Assembly (NCBI GenBank): GCA_002914845.1
Contig: JXTC01000137.1
Coordinates: forward strand, 612,682-676,681
DNA: 64,000 bases
DNA from: Trema orientale
Lineage: Eukaryota; Streptophyta; Magnoliopsida; Rosales; Cannabaceae
Reading direction: 5' to 3'
The notes beneath the pieces are model-generated. The model was not told the DNA's origin. It searched no databases and saw only the letters and a program-made list of their open reading frames with translations. This document shows positions 15,501-28,354 of the stretch, piece by piece; position 1 is the first letter of the stretch; each line of letters begins with the position of its first letter. A program made the position numbers and the translations under genes.

Positions 15501-17158
15501 TGTGAAGGCCATTGCTCGATTATTTGCTGACATGGGTGATTCCTATGTCGAACTGATTGCAACTGGTATCTGAATTTTGACTTTTGTCACTCTCCTTATC
15601 TGAAGGCAAGGCTCACTAGATTCCTTTTTTAATATTGAATATCACGTACTCTGATCTCAGGTTCTGATGAATCAATGTTAATTGTACATGCTTTACTGGA
15701 AGTTGCTTCACACCCAGAGTATGATATTGCCTCAATGACGTTCAATTTTTGGCACAGTCTTCAGGTGAACTTGACCAAAAGGTAGGCTTTCTGAGAATGC
15801 TCATTCTACCAACATTTGCTTAAAACAGAATATTGATATAGCTATTCTAACCTTGTAGGGATTCATATATTTCATTTGGTAATGAAACATCCATTGAAGC
15901 TGAAAGAAAAAGAAGGCTGCAGGTTTTCCGTCCAGCATACGAGTCACTTGTATCCCTAGTGAGTTTCCTCTTTGATGTTCTAAATTTCAGATTTATGAAT
16001 ACAGACATCAAACACCTCTAAGTAATATTAACATGGTGTCATAGGCTTAGCCTCTTCAGGCTCTGTAATTGTAAAACAATATTGTGATAGTCTGAAGGTG
16101 GTTATACAATTAATTGTTATTCACGCGTTTTTCAAAATGTGTTGATTACTGTCTTCATTTTTTTTTCTCTGTGATATGAAGTTTCTCTCTCTCTCTCTCT
16201 CTCTCGGAATAAGAAATGAAAATATGAAATTAGTATGAATGTTAATAAAAGTATGATGCAAAGTAGGGAACAAGCTATCACCAAAGGCTAAGAATTACTA
16301 AGTGAATGCCAATCTCTTAGCGGATCTAAAGAAGAAAAAAAAGAACCTTTAAACTCTTCTACATTCACCAGCTACAGAGCTATCCAAATCTTAAAATCTA
16401 TCCTAGAAATACTCAATCCTGTCAACGTTATAAGAATTCTTCTATCTCATTCCAACCAAATGGACAAACAAACCACCCAAACTTGCCGGATTCCTTGGTG
16501 TCTTCCTCCTCCTGTTGCCTGGTCCAGAACCCAAAATTAAAAGTATTCTGGCACTGTTGGCTTTGATCATTGTTTATTTTTCAATTATTCCGAAAATTCT
16601 ATTCACTGTTTTTTGTTAACATGCTTAGTTTCATGTGAAGAGAAGTGCATTCATTTTTGTTTTTTCTCTGAATCAATTTCTTGTCTAGTATTTTGGCAAA
16701 AAGTAATTTCTTAAAACATAGATCTGTTTCCTTATGTAAATTTTTTTATGTTAATGGATGAGAAGATGAATTGAGGATTTAAGTTCCTCATTTGTCTAAA
16801 AAAGAATAAAGGACTGAGGAGTTCCTGCACGGAACTTAAATTGTAGAAGAGAATACATGCTCCTTTCTCCTTTTTCTTTTGTTTCTGCATAAAATTTTCA
16901 ACAGCAACTTAAATTGTAGAATTGAATACATGCTCCTTTCCCGTTTTCTTTTGTTTCTGCATACAACCTTCAACAGCTATAATTTCTCTGCATAGGTAAG
17001 CTTCCGAGTTCAATATCCTCAAGATCATCAGGATCTTTCATATGAAGACCTCAAGGAATTTAAACAGACGAGATATGGTAAGGACTTGAAGTCTGGATTT
17101 TTTTTTTTCAAATTGTCTATTTTCTTAACAAAATTTCATGGCTTTGTTTCATTATTAC

Positions 17159-17189
<31 letters not shown>

Positions 17190-17737
17190 TTATTATGCTT
17201 TTGTTCTTGTTATTGAATCACATAAGAAGCAAATGAAATCCTAATAGTAGATTGCAATTCCGGTTTTCCAAATTTCTAACTGGGGATTCAAGTTTCTGAT
17301 CCTAAGATGGTGGATAGATATTGACCCTATTCATTATTGTTATTATTATTATTTTATTCTGCTTTTGTTCTTGTTAGAGAATCACATAAGAAGCAAATGA
17401 AATCGTCATAGTAGATTGCAATCCCGGTGTATGTGCATTTCAAATTTCTAACTGGGGATCCAAGTTTCTGATCCTAAGATGGTGGATAGATGTTGACCCT
17501 AGTGTAATTCTTAAGACTGACTCATTACAGGCTCAGAATTTTTGTTAAATTATGTTTATACATGTATGTTTTTTCCTTCCAAAGTTTTGCGTGCCTCTAA
17601 GTTTTGGTTTTTGGTCCTTGGGTTCTATGCTTTTTAATATCATGGTCACAAACAGTTAAACATGAAAGGAAACCAGATAGATGATTGAAATTCAAGATCA
17701 CAATTGAATCTGCTAACAATTATTTGCATGTTATACT

Positions 17738-17773
<36 letters not shown>

Positions 17774-20700
17774 TCATGTATTATTATATTCCTCATTGAT
17801 GGAATTTCTAGGTTTTTCCATATGATCCGATGTTTTGCGCTAATTTATTTCTGAGTGTTTTCTAGGGTAAACTTTGTTATGTTTGCATCCTCTCTATCTT
17901 TTTTCTGCAGATATTATTCTTCTTGGTGAAAGGGCCTCTCTTTGCATGCATTTCTAACTAAACTATTGTGTTGCCAGCTGTGGCAGATGTCTTAATCGAT
18001 GCAGCATCGGTTCTGGGTGGTGATCCAACACTTAAAATTCTTTACACAAAGCTTTTTGAGGTGCGTATGATTTGTTTGATGCTATTAAATCATCCTTATA
18101 TAATAAATTAATGTTATAATTTATTTCATTTAAGGCTGTAGGCAGATTTAAGAATGATGAACAGAGTGAATGGCGTCCAGCTGAGGCTGCTTTGTTTTGC
18201 ATCCGTGCTATTTCAAATTATGTATCAGTTGTTGAAGCTGAAGTAATGCCACAGGTATGTTGTGGTTTTATTTTTTATTTTTTATTTTTATCAATTTCAA
18301 ATGCCTCATGTATTGATTTCAGCCAGTAAAAAACCAAAGCAAAAATAAAAACCAAAAGGAAGAAAAAAAAAAAACCCTAATGTAGTTCATTTGTTTGTTG
18401 ACTAATCAACCGGTACAGGATGCTACTTAATATTTGTTCCTATAATGAAAATATAAGAACATATTTTCATTGCAGTAGTTTGATCATATTAAGATCTTTT
18501 GTTCCATTTCTTATCAAATTTAGTTTACTGGTGTGTTTAGTACAATTATGAAGGAATTATTCTGTATGATTTTCCCTGCTGTATACTTGCTTTTTCCATC
18601 GTCATGCTGAAGTACTTGCAAACTTTCACGCCTATGAATCTTTTATTGCTCTTAATGGATTCACGAAACCAAAAGTTTCTATTATTGTCTGAGTAATGCT
18701 TTGATATTTTACAACATGAAGTTGGCAGTGTGATTAATTTTCCTCTGTTAATAGCTGTAATTGACTTGCTTTCTTGTTTTGTTTGTGCAATCTATGATGA
18801 TTAGTTTCATCATTCTTTTCTTATTGTTAATTATCTATGTATGTAATTGTCCTGTTTACATTTTTGTTTGTTTTGGTTGGTTTCCACAGGTTATGGAGTT
18901 ACTTTCTGAACTCACTCAACATCCCCAGCTACTACAGACAGGTATGACATTCAGTTCAAAAGTTGAGCTTTTTTCCTTTCTTTTATTTTTTTTCACCATC
19001 CTCTCACTGCCCCCTGGATTAAGAAGGTAAGGTTGTCTAAAGGTGCCAAGGACGTGGTATGCACTTCCTTTCCATGGAATGGAAATTCCATTTTTCTGCT
19101 CATGGGATCGACATGTTTAATATTTTTCAGTGTGCTTAATGATTGGAGCATATTCAAAATGGCTTGATGCTGCATCTCGTGGACCATCTATACTGCCTTC
19201 AGTTTTACAAATCCTGATGAGTGGCATGGGTAAATCCGAGGATACAGCAGCAGCTGCAGCATTAGCGCTTAGACATATATGTGATGGTACATGGTCTCTT
19301 TTGATTACCAATTTTCTATTTTTGTTCATCTGTTAAGGTGCAAGTAATGAAGTAAGTGAAAAAAATACTAGAATCAATTCAAAATTCTCAAGTTTGTTCA
19401 GAACATTGATTGTGAGTAAGTTATTTATTCTTTTGGTAAAATTCATTTTTCTAGTTCATGTTATATATTCATGATGTTGTCCTTTCAGCTGGGTGCTGAC
19501 CCCAGAGCATTTCTTTTTATATTTGCTATAGTGGTTTGGTGAAAATTCTGGCAGTTTAAATCTAATTGTGTGGTATAAGAGTCCTGTTGTTACACTTTTT
19601 TTTTTTTTTTTTAAATTTAGACATGGGTTTCGAAAATTGAAACTCTAATTCTCTGTTTGGCCAGAAAGCTGCTTGTTCACTTAAAGCAATGTGAAGATTT
19701 AGCATGATTAGCTTATCTCAATCATTTAAAGCGACATTGTCTGCTTTATTTCTGCGGTAGTTGTCATTCTTCTCGGAGTGTAGTTTACTATTGTTTCTAT
19801 ATTCTTCTAATGGCTTTGACTTCCCATTTATTAGTTCTTTAAACATGTTGATTGTCAGATACTTTTCCTTCTGTTCTCTCTTCTCTCTTTGTTGGGTATG
19901 CCGTACCCTTATGAGCTCTATTTCTTAAAGCAAGAGGGAAAAGAAAAAGGCTATGTTTATAGCTTTGATTTAAATAATATTTCTCCTTAATGTAGATTGC
20001 CGGAAAAAGCTTTGTGGATTTTTGGATGGCCTCTTTCATATATACCACGGGGCATTGAATGGTGAAGGTAGTTTTAAAGTCTCTCCTGAAGACTCGCTGC
20101 ATCTTGTTGAAGCATTAAGGTAATACTTTTACTGAAAATGATGGGATAAGTGAATTGCACAAAACTCCATGTTTTTCCCATTGCAGTTTGCTTGATATTC
20201 TGTTGTATTTTTGTTTTGTTGCAGCATGGTTATTACAGAACTTCCTCCTGACCACGCTAAGAGGTATCTGGAGGCATTGTGCTTGCCAGTGGTTACTCCT
20301 TTACAGGTGAGTTTTATTTCACGCGGGACATTTTAGTTATATCTTATGTGTTGATGGGACTACTGATGTTATGATATGGAAAACCAGGAAATTGTCAACC
20401 AAGGCCCAGAAGTTTTAAATAAGAAACCTGCACGAGAGTTAACAGTTCATATTGATCGATTTGCCTACATTTTTAGGTGTGATCCGTATCCTATTGCAAT
20501 GTCCTTGTTTTCTCTGTGATTTGGAATGTTTTTAACATGCAAGTGAAATCATCAGATATGTATATCACCCTGAAGCTGTGGCAGATGCAATTCAAAGGCT
20601 ATGGCCAATTTTCAAAGGCATCTTTGATCTGTGAGTATTTATAAGATTGATTAGGGGTAATACAGTGATCTTTGATATCATCTTATTAAAAAGGAAAAAG

Positions 20701-22683
20701 AAAAGGTTAATATTGCCTTGATATCTTGATTTGTTTAATTGATGCCTTGAATTATTTTGGCGTAGTCGTGCTTGGGACATGCGGACAATGGAGTCTCTTT
20801 GCCGAGCGTGCAAATATGCTGTGAGTTTGTTGAACTTTCTCAGTCCCTCCGTGATAATTTAGTAATAGAAAACATATGCACATTAGTAATATAGACGTGT
20901 GTTACTATTATTTTTATTTTTTTTCCTCGATCAATTTGTGTGATGAATCCATTGTCATGTAATTTGAGCTTCTTTATGAGTTTTTCAACTTTATTTCCTC
21001 GTATGTCGTCGTTCAAGTTTTCTATGTTCTAATGCTTTGTTTATCAATAGGATAAATTATAAAAAACCTCGGTTATGCACGTTAGTAATATATAGACTTG
21101 TATTATTATAATTTTAATTTTTTTGCTCGATCGATTTGTGTGAGGAATCCATTGTGTCGTGTAATTTGAACTTCCTTACTGGTTTCTCAATATTATTTTG
21201 TCTTGTGTCGTCATTCAAGTTTTCGGTCTTCTAATTCATAGTTTATCAATAGGATCGGATATGAATTTCTGTGTTTCTAATAATTCTGGATAATTTGTTA
21301 ATTCTTAGGTGAGAACTTCTGGGAGGTTCATGGGAATCACAATTGGGGCTATGCTAGAAGAGATCCAATGCCTTTATCAACAGCATCACCAACCATGCTT
21401 TCTTTATCTCTCTAGTGAGGTCATAAAGGTACACGTGTCCCTCTTAAGGTGTGAGCTACTGAAATTTTCAAATATATATTCTATGAATTCGTGCATTTCA
21501 TCTTTTGATGCAGATATTTGGTTCTGATCCATCTTGTGCAAATTATTTAAAAAGTTTGATTGAAGCACTCTTTGTGCATACAACACGTCTTCTCACAACT
21601 ATTCAGGTAGTGTTTCATTGAGCAATATATTGCTTTCCCCCTCTGATTTGACAGTGCTTATATTGATGTTTGTTCATATGCACATTTGTTTTTGGCAGGA
21701 ATTTACTGCCAGACCAGATATAGCAGATGATTGTTTTTTGTTGGCATCAAGATGCATTCGCTATTGCCCTCAATTATTTATTCCATCCCCAGTCTTTCCA
21801 TCAATAGTAGATTGCTCAATGATTGGGATCACAGTACAGCACCGGTATGCTTGGTTACACCTACATGTTCTGTCATTTTTCTAGTGCAAGCATAAGTCAA
21901 AGGTGTTAACTAAGTCAAGTAGAATGCACGTTAACAATTTTGTAGTATGCAAGAAATTGTCATACTTCAATTGCCGAATATCATTAAATCCATTTATTCT
22001 ATCTTGTCAGTGTTTATTTATGTCATAGTATAATACATCATCCACTTTTAAACAGGAACTGACAATATCTTTTCCCCGGCTTGCAGAGAAGCTTCAAATT
22101 CGATATTGACCTTCTTATCTGATATCTTCGATCTTGCAAACTCTGGCAAAGGGGAACAGTACTTGCCGATCAGGGATGCTGTTATAATCCCTCGAGGAGT
22201 CATCATCACAAGAATTTTGGTTGCTTCATTAACTGGAGCACTTCCAAGCTCTAGACTAGAAACGGTACCCATTTTGGCTATTTTTTCAGTCTATAATTAT
22301 GCCTATTAACATTAACCCTGATTTAAATAACCCTGGTATAAAATTCAGTGTTATCCCTTTGTTCTTCAATGTATGTCTGGACCGTCATGGTGCTTTTCTC
22401 CCAGGTAACATACACTCTATTAGCGCTGACTCGAGCATATAGGGGGCAAGCAGTGGAATGGGCCAAAGAAAGTGTTTCATTGATTCCTTTGACGGCTGTA
22501 ACAGAGATTGAACGTTCTAGATTTTTGAAAGCATTGTCAGAGGCTGCATCTGGGGGTGATATTAATGCTTTGACAGTTCCAATCGACGAGTTATCAGATG
22601 TTTGTCGTCGGAATCGAACAGTCCAGGAGATAGTTCAAGGAGCTTTGAGGCCGTTTGAGTTGAATAATACACTTGTATCATAG
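12550..22683 (+). CDS. MOS14: Transportin-SR / importin-13-type nuclear import receptor (5' end missing)
   Basis: Importin-beta superfamily receptor that carries serine/arginine-rich splicing factors into the nucleus under Ran control; Arabidopsis MOS14 and human TNPO3 are the named relatives. I traced 26 GT-AG exons: 12550-12627, 12720-12782, 13282-13329, 13416-13562, 13680-13811, 13950-13990, 14322-14413, 14975-15102, 15490-15565, 15661-15781, 15859-15958, 16996-17077, 17978-18060, 18135-18254, 18890-18941, 19131-19286, 19996-20119, 20225-20306, 20388-20476, 20556-20630, 20766-20820, 21309-21428, 21514-21606, 21699-21844, 22087-22264, 22405-22683. Phases close to 919 residues. It starts VADNLLHDASSNLETLIFCS, inside the importin-beta N-terminal domain, and ends at TAG after FELNNTLVS. 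The rest is helical HEAT-repeat sequence with family phrases such as YKIAARPERRRQFE. MOS14 is about 958 residues, so only the first exon is lacking. Confidence 0.93.
16183..16204. repeat. (CT)n microsatellite in a karyopherin intron
   Basis: A run of CT dinucleotides ending in GG, inside the ~1.04-kb intron at 15959-16995. The only notable feature nearby is a pair of ~60-bp repeated phrases around TACATGCTCCTTTC at about 16845-16975. Confidence 0.8.
17150..17502. repeat. Direct duplication of ~170-180 bp in a karyopherin intron
   Basis: Two adjacent copies (about 17150-17325 and 17330-17502) share a (TTA)n tract, then CTTTTGTTCTTGTTA, CACATAAGAAGCAAATGAAA, TTTCTAACTGGGGAT and GATCCTAAGATGGTGGATAG. 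Only scattered substitutions separate them. The intron runs 17078-17977 and also has a (TA)n run near 17743-17769. Confidence 0.85.
20877..21254. repeat. Direct duplication of ~180 bp in a karyopherin intron
   Basis: Copy 1 at about 20877-21053 and copy 2 at about 21076-21254 share TTAGTAATATA-GAC, CTCGATC-ATTTGTGTGA, AATCCATTGT and TTATCAATAGGAT in the same order. Copies are moderately diverged. The repeat fills most of the intron 20821-21308. Confidence 0.8.
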
Positions 22684-24200
22684 GCAAAGATCGGAGTTTT
22701 ACATAGAGGGGGCCATTTTGCCAGGCCTCGATGATTGTGTATTAGCAGCTTCTGTTTTAGTATCCTGTATTTGTTGTGATTCTCCAATTTTTAAAGAGAA
22801 TCATTGCCCCTTCATATTGGGTGGGAGAGTGTTGATCAATTGTTGTATCTATGTGTTGATGAGTTGTGAGATGTTTGAGTGGTTTCCTTTCTCTTGGCTT
22901 TGTCATTTTTTGGGGGTAAGATCACATCACATGGTATAGAGTTGTAGAGTTGAAGGTAAGGACAGGAATTTTTTTTTAGGCTTCCTCATAGGTGTGTTTC
23001 ATTCTTCATAGTTTTGGAATGTTTAATAGCCTTGGTCATTTATGTACAAATTACGGGAATTTTGACTTGATTTGGTTATGTTTAATCATTGTTCCAAATA
23101 TTTGTATTGCATTGTTATCAACGGAGTTATGAATTACTTTCGCCTCGTATGATAAATCAATTCTTAAATGGGATGTACAAGTGTGTGCATATGAATTATG
23201 ATAGCCACTCGTGCAATTTATTTTCTGTAAAATCATTAATGATAAATTTAGTGAAAGTAAAAGTATTCGAACTTGTATGGTGTGATTTTTTTATTTATTT
23301 ATTTTTTATTTTCAGGTTTTATATTGCTAAGAGTGATTAATCTGAAAAAGGCGGCGTACCAAGTGTTTGAAAATCAATCCCCAGTTTTCACTTTTTTGTT
23401 TTTTGTTTTTCATTTATCCTGAAGGGCACTAATTATTCTTTTAATAACTTAAATTATATTTTTATTTTTTTTCTTTGAATAAAGTACTTACTATACTTGT
23501 TATCTAAATTTAAAGGAACTGTCATATTTGAAAAATGAGGAGTGCTAGGACCATTATTTTTCTCTCTTATTGTTTGAAACGTGGAATGTACTAAAATATT
23601 TCACATAATAATAATGTTATAAAATGTTATAAAGTAGAGAAAAGTTGTGAAGTAGTAGAGAAAAGTTGTGAAGTACTGAGACTGAAGAGTGAAAAACTAA
23701 AGAAGGGTGAATATAGCATTCATGATTCATTAAAAAAAATTAACTCAAAACACAATTTGTATCTTTTCCTCACCTTAGTTCTATAGCGTGCACTTAGAAA
23801 CCAAACCTAGCTCTATATATGAAATTGAACATTTTACACATGCTTTCATAAAACCAAATAAATTTAATAACTAAAATAACAAATATTACAAAATCAAATT
23901 TAAAAGTGCAAAACCCTAGATTTTTTATTTATTTATTAATATAGTTATCAATTTTAGATAAGCTTTAAATTTGAATTACTTTTTTAAGTGTATATATTTA
24001 ATGTTTATAATGTATTTAAAATTGATATTTGTCTATGGGAAGGTTATATTTGTTACAAGTTTTAAATCTAGATATTATTGTTGATAACAGCTAAAACGCA
24101 AGATATAAACTAATTATCTCTTAATATAATGATAAATCTTCCGCAAAATTTTATACTAAAATAGAAGTACAACTGGCTAGTTGGGTTGAAGGGTTTCTAA
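22684..24200. other. 3' UTR of the karyopherin gene and following intergenic DNA
   Basis: The first few hundred bases after the stop are relatively GC-richer and probably transcribed as 3' UTR. Beyond about 23.3 kb the sequence becomes AT-rich and featureless, apart from a short tandem repeat of AGTAGAGAAAAGTTGTGA at about 23632-23675. No coding region is supported. Confidence 0.4.
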
Positions 24201-24280
24201 CACTTATACCTACAGAAACCCGAAAAAAATTACAAAAGTACAAAAGTTAGACTTTTTTCTAATTTTTGTACTATTTTTAT

Positions 24281-24511
24281 TAGAAAAATATCACTTTTAA
24301 AAAATATTTAGAAAAGTACTATTTTTAAAATAGTTACTGGTTACCGGTTTCTGGAAACTGGTTACTGGTTACTGATTACTAGTTATATACCATTTATAAA
24401 TATCTTTGGTTACTAGTTAACAGTTTCTGGATACTGATTACTAGAAACTCGTTACTATTTTAAAAAATAGTATTTTTCTAAATATTTTTTAGAAAACAAT
24501 ATTTTTCTAAC
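24281..24511. repeat. Fold-back (long hairpin) element
   Basis: The left arm (24281-24337) starts TAGAAAAATATCACTTTTA. The right arm (24453-24511), read in reverse complement, starts TAGAAAAATATTGTTTTC. The arms then agree over AAATATTTAGAAAA-TACTATTTTT-AAAATAGT, giving about 58 paired positions with few mismatches. The central ~115 bases hold repeated TGGTTAC/TGATTAC phrases. No open frame. Confidence 0.8.
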
Positions 24512-24626
24512 AAAAACCGTACTGCACCCAACACAAAACTATTGTATTTTTAAAATTTTTTTTTTTCTGAAATACCGTATATTGTCTAATTTTCCCAAGG
24601 ATGAATTGGGCGTGCTAATTGACTTG

Positions 24627-24628
<2 letters not shown>

Positions 24629-24659
<31 letters not shown>
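24629..24659. repeat. (TA)n microsatellite
   Basis: A run of about 14 TA dinucleotides just downstream of the fold-back element. Confidence 0.85.
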
Positions 24660-24662
<3 letters not shown>

Positions 24663-25159
24663 ACGAAACTTGTTTTATACTACTAGTTGGGGTGTTTTAT
24701 GTGACTAATTGATTTGTTTTAAATGACTTTGTGTTGCTTCAAAGAATAGGGGCATTTTTGAAGATCATAATTAAAGCTGCTAATAAAAATCTTCCAAACT
24801 GCACATGAAAATCTTAAGAATACAACCAAATTTAAAACAAATAAAATAAAATTAGAGTGTGTGTAATTTTTTCACACTTCATTTTAATAAATATCTATAT
24901 TTATCGTTTTACAGCTAAATGATAGAGTGTATATTTATAATTGATATATCTACTTATATAACTTTAGTCATGGACTGAGTAAAATAATTTTTATGCTAGC
25001 TAAGTACATTATATTTTATATTTGATATATGCATTGATATATACATTGATACACTATTTATTTTCTACAATATTTGAAAAACTGACATTTACTTATTTAG
25101 TAACCAAAAAAAGAAAAAAGACATTTTATTAATTATTATAATAAAATATTAAACAGATC

Positions 25160-25501
25160 CGTTTAGTTCACCCGTTTGAATTGGTGTATTTAAATGAAAA
25201 TTGTGAAATGAGTTATAATTGGAATGAGAGATATTTGAAGTGAAATAAAGTGGAATGAATTGTAAATAAAATAGGAGACATTAGCATGAATTATTCAAAA
25301 ATAAAGAGGAGCACCATTCTCATTCCAAAAGTAGAAAACTCATCCAATGGTTAATGTGATTGGTGGATCATTTGAATGAAAAAATGTTGAAACAACACTT
25401 ATTCCAATGAACCATTTGAATAGAAAAACTAGACTTGTTGAAATACATACTCATTTCAATAGGTATAACATTTGAATGGCATAGAATTGGTGAACCAAAC
25501 G
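25160..25501. mobile_element. MITE with CGTTTRGTTCACC inverted ends
   Basis: The left end CGTTTAGTTCACCCGTTTGA faces a right end whose reverse complement is CGTTTGGTTCACCAATTC. The arms continue to pair loosely (ATTTAAATG against ATTCAAATG). About 340 bp, no open frame. Flanking bases give no clear target duplication, so the class is open. Confidence 0.65.
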
Positions 25502-26447
25502 AAGTATTCGTTCTTCTTATTTGACATGTGAGCATTTTAAAATATCTAATATTTTACTAATACAATAAATCATGGAATTCACATACTAGTGATACTAAAG
25601 AGTGAATACGAGAGTTTGCACTCCTGGATTATCCCTTTATGTCCTCAAAGCAAAATTTACATGTAAAAGAAAAGAAAAAGAAGGGGAGGTTCTAAAGGTG
25701 TCACCTAGTAGTCTTTGTACATTCACAGTTTTATTTTTATTTCCATCAGAATAAAATCGATAAATAAAATTACCATTAAGTACAATTATGTAGTAAAATA
25801 CAGAAATATCGTATATATAATTCAAAATTGGCTAAACTTGGATTTCAAAAATTCAAACAAAAAAATAAAAGAAAGAAGTTTTTCTAACAGTTATAATCCA
25901 ATAATTATAAAAAAAGTGAGTTTTCAATGAGTATTCTTATTTTTGCTCCATAGATAGGTAAGTTTGACTAATTTAGAAATAAACCTACAATAACAAGTCA
26001 TCTCATTCAATATATTAATTTTTAATTCTTTTTTATTTATTTCTTTTTTGAAAATCTAATTTAAAGTTTAATTTTTTAATTACCTTTAATTTAAAACTAT
26101 ATGTACTATTGTATCTTCAATATTTCATAAAATTTCTTTTTTACTGTACGAAAGGTAAAATCCAAGGTACCATAATTTTCACATTATGAATAATTTATTT
26201 TCTTAAATAACAAAAAATGAATTAAACAACTATATTGAAAGAAAATTTGTTTAAAAAAAAATTATGCGTGAAACAGCTTAAAATTTGTACATCTTTTGTT
26301 GTTGTTGTTGTTGTTTTTTTTTTTTCCCAATAAATAAAATAGTTGAGAGTAATCTAGGATTATTAAGTATTTTTCACTATTTTTATTTTCTTATAAAAAA
26401 AAGAAAATAAAAAAATTGACCAACTCATCAGGTTACCCATCTTTTTT
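25502..26447. other. AT-rich intergenic DNA
   Basis: No gene recognised. It contains a (GTT)n run near 26297-26315 and long A/T tracts leading into the sequencing gap. Confidence 0.4.
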
Positions 26448-26574
26448 NNNNNNNNNNNNNNNNNNNNNNNNNNNNNNNNNNNNNNNNNNNNNNNNNNNNN
26501 NNNNNNNNNNNNNNNNNNNNNNNNNNNNNNNNNNNNNNNNNNNNNNNNNNNNNNNNNNNNNNNNNNNNNNNNNN
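26448..26574. other. Assembly gap (127 n)
   Basis: A run of n between an A/T-rich tract and GGGAGAAAGAAC. Content unknown. It lies roughly 110 bp upstream of a possible TATA box for the polynucleotide kinase gene. Confidence 0.99.
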
Positions 26575-26682
26575 GGGAGAAAGAACTAAAAAAACAAAAA
26601 AAAAAAAATAATAATAAATACAAATGTGACCTTCGTGACACTGCAGAGCAAAAATCACACAATCAGAGTCATTATAACAGTG

Positions 26683-26691
26683 TATATATAT
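26683..26691 (+). promoter_or_regulatory. Possible TATA box and non-coding first exon of the polynucleotide kinase gene
   Basis: TATATATAT stands ~30 bp ahead of a pyrimidine-rich leader (about 26715-26791) that ends at a possible donor, TTG/GTATGC. A 5'-UTR intron of ~1.5 kb would then reach an acceptor-like TTTCAG at 28269-28274, shortly before the coding start. This fits plant leader-intron structure but is inferred from position only. Confidence 0.3.
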
Positions 26692-28354
26692 GACTCGCTC
26701 CCGCCATTGAAGCTCTGTTACTAAAGCAACCCATCACTCACTTCGATTTCCTCCATACAGCTTAGTAGACCAGTCAGTCCCTCAACTATTGGTATGCATT
26801 CTTCCCTCTCTGTTTTACACGCACAAACAGAACAAAAGCCTTGAATTTATATCTAGTGGTGCGTCTCTGCTGTTCTTTGCTATATTTTACACGAATTTGA
26901 GAAAGCATATAAGTTTTTCTTGGTATGAATGAGAAGCGTTTGTTTTTCTTCTGCGGAGTTTGATTATTGAGATGCCTTGAGCTGTAATCTCTTGAATTCG
27001 GTGACCAAAACCGGAAGTTAATTGGGTCTAATTGTTGAGCTCTGGTTCTTGAGTTTTCTGGGTCTAGAGCCAAGAAAATTGAGCAACCTGGTTTATTTAT
27101 TTATTTATTTTTATCTTTCCAGGCCTATGAGTTTAGAAGTTGAATACTCTTTATTGTTAATAGAGGATTCAGTTTCCAACTACCCATATTCTTTTTTTTG
27201 ATTTTTTTAGAATTTTATTTTGATGGTGGTTGTGCATGCTTGATTGTGCAAACAAAGCGTTTGACAGAATGCCCGATAGAAATGCTGAGTCGATTAGATT
27301 CAATAGAACCTGGTATTATTACTTGTGTTTCACAGCCCAACCGGGTGTGCTCTAACTTCTTGCCTTAGCCTGTGATGTTATTTTCTTGATTTTTCTTTTT
27401 CCTTTTTAAGCTAACCTTTGCTTCTGTAGTTCAATACTGACCTTTGGAAGACTTAGTGTCATGTAGGATCAGAAAATTGTGTGTGTTCTTTAAGTTGATT
27501 ATTTATCTATAAAATGCTTTCCAGAGAAGAAAACAAGAGCCTTAAGATATAATTGAGAACTTAAACCATAATCTAGCTGGTGTGTCTATAATTCTATCTA
27601 TATATAAGCCCATATTACAAGTACTCAATCGTGATATTAAAGAGAAACCAAGATTGATATATACTTTTTGGATTGCTCAACTGGTGATTATCAATCACTT
27701 TGTTTAATATGTCCTTACAACTGTAACTGGATGGATATTTAAATCAGCAAATTTTGAGTTGTAAAAGATTTTTGTTATAAAAATTGTGCTTTTTTCTTCT
27801 TTCTAAATTAAGTGGTACTTACATCATAAAATATTACTAAAGAAGTGATCTTTTCTTTACTGCAGTACAAGCTTCACTGTCCCTGATATTCTGCTATATT
27901 AATGCTTGATATCAAACTTAGATAACTAAACTACCATAGCAAACTAAGTTGCAGTTAAATTCAACCAATACTAATTAATGCACTCAATAAAACCTAATAT
28001 TATGAGGTGTGTTGCTACTTATTTTTGCTTAATCTGCATAATGGGGTAAAGGGGTAGTCATATTTTAATATTCACCTCAATTAATACTCACTACAAATTT
28101 TCTTTGTTTATATTTCTACGGTGTCATCACTTTGGAGGAAGAAGCTGCACTTTGGATTTATTCTAGTAGGCCAAATTTGGTAGAAACCAGATATCATAGT
28201 TCTTAAGATGTTTGTGTTCTTTATTAAGTTGAATTGAGAGTACTCAATAATAATGCCCCAAAAAGTAATTTCAGTAAGCATTTGAAATGTCAATGTGCTT
28301 TATGGTTATGTGAAGCTCAAAGCCTCAAACAAAGGTGAAGCGAGAGAGAGATCC

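Noticed and set aside
26363..26662. Two minus-strand frames crossing the N gap
   Set aside because: Most of each frame is n, so the frames have no evidential value.
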